This document shows positions 63,277 to 64,000 of a stretch of 64,000 nucleotides of DNA, one piece after another. The position numbers and the translations under genes were made by a program. The notes beneath the pieces were generated by a model. It saw nothing but the letters and a program-made list of their open reading frames with translations, made no database searches and had not been told where the DNA came from. Numbering within the stretch: the first letter of the stretch is position 1; each line of letters begins with the position of its first letter. The DNA is from Nonomuraea thailandensis (GTDB lineage Bacteria > Actinomycetota > Actinomycetes > Streptosporangiales > Streptosporangiaceae), in assembly GCF_024172165.1 (NCBI RefSeq), contig NZ_JAMZEB010000001.1, positions 620,001 through 684,000 of the forward strand, written 5' to 3'.

Positions 63277-64000
63277 TCACACGGGCGGGGAGGAAGTACG
63301 CTTGCGCAGCAGCGTGAGGATGACGGCGACGGCGAGGCAGACGGCCGCGAAGACGAACGTGGCCAGGAACGCCGCCTGCACACCTTCGTTGAGGCCGACC
63401 CTCGGATCGGTGGCCAAGGCGTCGGTGTTGGCCACCAGCACGGTGGTGCACAGCGCGATACCGAATGCGGCGCCGATCTGGAAGACCGAGTTGTTGATGC
63501 CGGAGGCAAGACCGGATTCGCCTGCCGGGACGTCGGACAATGCGGCGATCGCCGAAGCCACGACGGTGGTGCCGATACCCGCACCGAACACGACCATCGC
63601 GGGAAGAAGGTCGGTCCAGTAGTCGCCTCCCACGGTGACCCGGGAGAGCAGGTAGGCACCACCGGACAGGAGCGTCGCTCCGAACATGGCCACCTTCCGG
63701 TAGCCGAACCTCGTGGTGAGCGGGCCGGCGAGGTTGGAGCCGACGATGGACATGGCGGCGTAGATCGCGGTGCTCAGCCCGAACAGGATGGCTGAGTAAC
63801 CGAGCACTTGCTGGGCGTAGATGGACATCATCAGGGCGCCACCGTAGGTCGCCATGGAGACGAGCAGCGTCATGATGTTGCCGCCGACGAGGGCACGCAG
63901 CCGGAAGATCCGGAGCGGGACCAGCGGGGCCTTCACCGACCGCTCCGCGATGAGGAAAAGCGCGAACAGCACCGCCGCGGCCACCAGCACTCCCAGCGTA
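63277..64000 (-). CDS. MFS transporter, DHA2-like (5' end outside window)
   Basis: The C-terminal about 240 residues of a drug-exporter type major facilitator. Successive hydrophobic helices (LVAAAVLFALFLIAERSVKA, IMTLLVSMATYGGALMMSIY, LSTAIYAAMSIVGSNLAGPL, ATLLSGGAYLLSRVTVGG and so on) end with VCLAVAVILTLLRKRTSSPP. RSVKAPLVPLRIFRLRALVG is the typical loop of 14-helix DHA2 exporters. The start is beyond base 64000. Confidence 0.85.
   Translation of the reverse strand, partial: TLGVLVAAAVLFALFLIAERSVKAPLVPLRIFRLRALVGGNIMTLLVSMATYGGALMMSIYAQQVLGYSAILFGLSTAIYAAMSIVGSNLAGPLTTRFGYRKVAMFGATLLSGGAYLLSRVTVGGDYWTDLLPAMVVFGAGIGTTVVASAIAALSDVPAGESGLASGINNSVFQIGAAFGIALCTTVLVANTDALATDPRVGLNEGVQAAFLATFVFAAVCLAVAVILTLLRKRTSSPPV

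Noticed and set aside
1..64000. CRISPR arrays, tRNA or rRNA genes, phage structural genes
   Set aside because: No regularly spaced direct repeats, cloverleaf-like segments with CCA-type ends, rRNA-like blocks or phage structural modules were seen. The only integrase is a decayed fragment.

Overview
This window comes from a GC-rich actinomycete chromosome. The codon usage, the many GTG/TTG starts, the DUF4193 protein, the twin-arginine secreted hydrolase and the TrmB/LuxR-type regulators all point to Actinomycetota, perhaps a Streptosporangiaceae-like soil genus; the genus is inference. No tRNA, rRNA or CRISPR array was seen.

1-12.7 kb is an intact carbohydrate island. A divergent ABC-transporter lipoprotein (partial) faces a seven-gene operon in which every gene overlaps the next by 4-14 nt. 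In order these are a secreted GH20 beta-N-acetylhexosaminidase-like enzyme, a metal-dependent amidohydrolase/lactonase, a DapA-family aldolase, a short-chain dehydrogenase, a PIG-L deacetylase, an enolase-superfamily dehydratase and a DUF5107/TPR protein. A second DUF5107 protein converges on it and a DeoR-type repressor follows. The enzyme set matches deacetylation, oxidation, lactone opening, dehydration and aldol cleavage of a sugar, so I read it as a non-phosphorylative route for an N-acetylated or otherwise unusual sugar.

13-38 kb is mostly decaying accessory DNA. It holds pseudogenes (aminotransferase tail, TetR, tyrosine recombinase, twin ABC exporter, SDR, Nudix, CoiA-like, SigE-like sigma) and many insertion sequences (ISL3 remnant, IS256 carrying a small MITE-like insertion, ISAs1 remnant, two head-to-head IS5 copies, a two-ORF IS3 element, an IS21 remnant). 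Intact genes inside it are a 1,299-aa-class subtilase with its divergent TrmB/LuxR regulator, a DUF4193 protein, a second regulator of the same kind, and a cassette of two small proteins plus a glycosyltransferase-like enzyme.

38.6-51.5 kb is a second catabolic island. The minus strand carries two cupins, a quinone-oxidoreductase-like enzyme, two SDRs, a LysR regulator, a sugar-type (RbsA-like) ABC importer, an ABM monooxygenase and an IclR regulator. Divergent from IclR are the lower meta-cleavage genes for the hydratase, acylating acetaldehyde dehydrogenase (frameshifted) and 4-hydroxy-2-oxovalerate aldolase (3' end removed by an IS).

51.5-62.7 kb is another IS graveyard: an IS3/IS30 chimera, IS630 pieces, one intact IS3 with a programmed-frameshift site, IS1182, and a 273-bp inverted duplication. 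Between these lie orphan genes, including a lower-GC secreted protein. The window ends with a TIGR03086-type protein and a partial MFS exporter.
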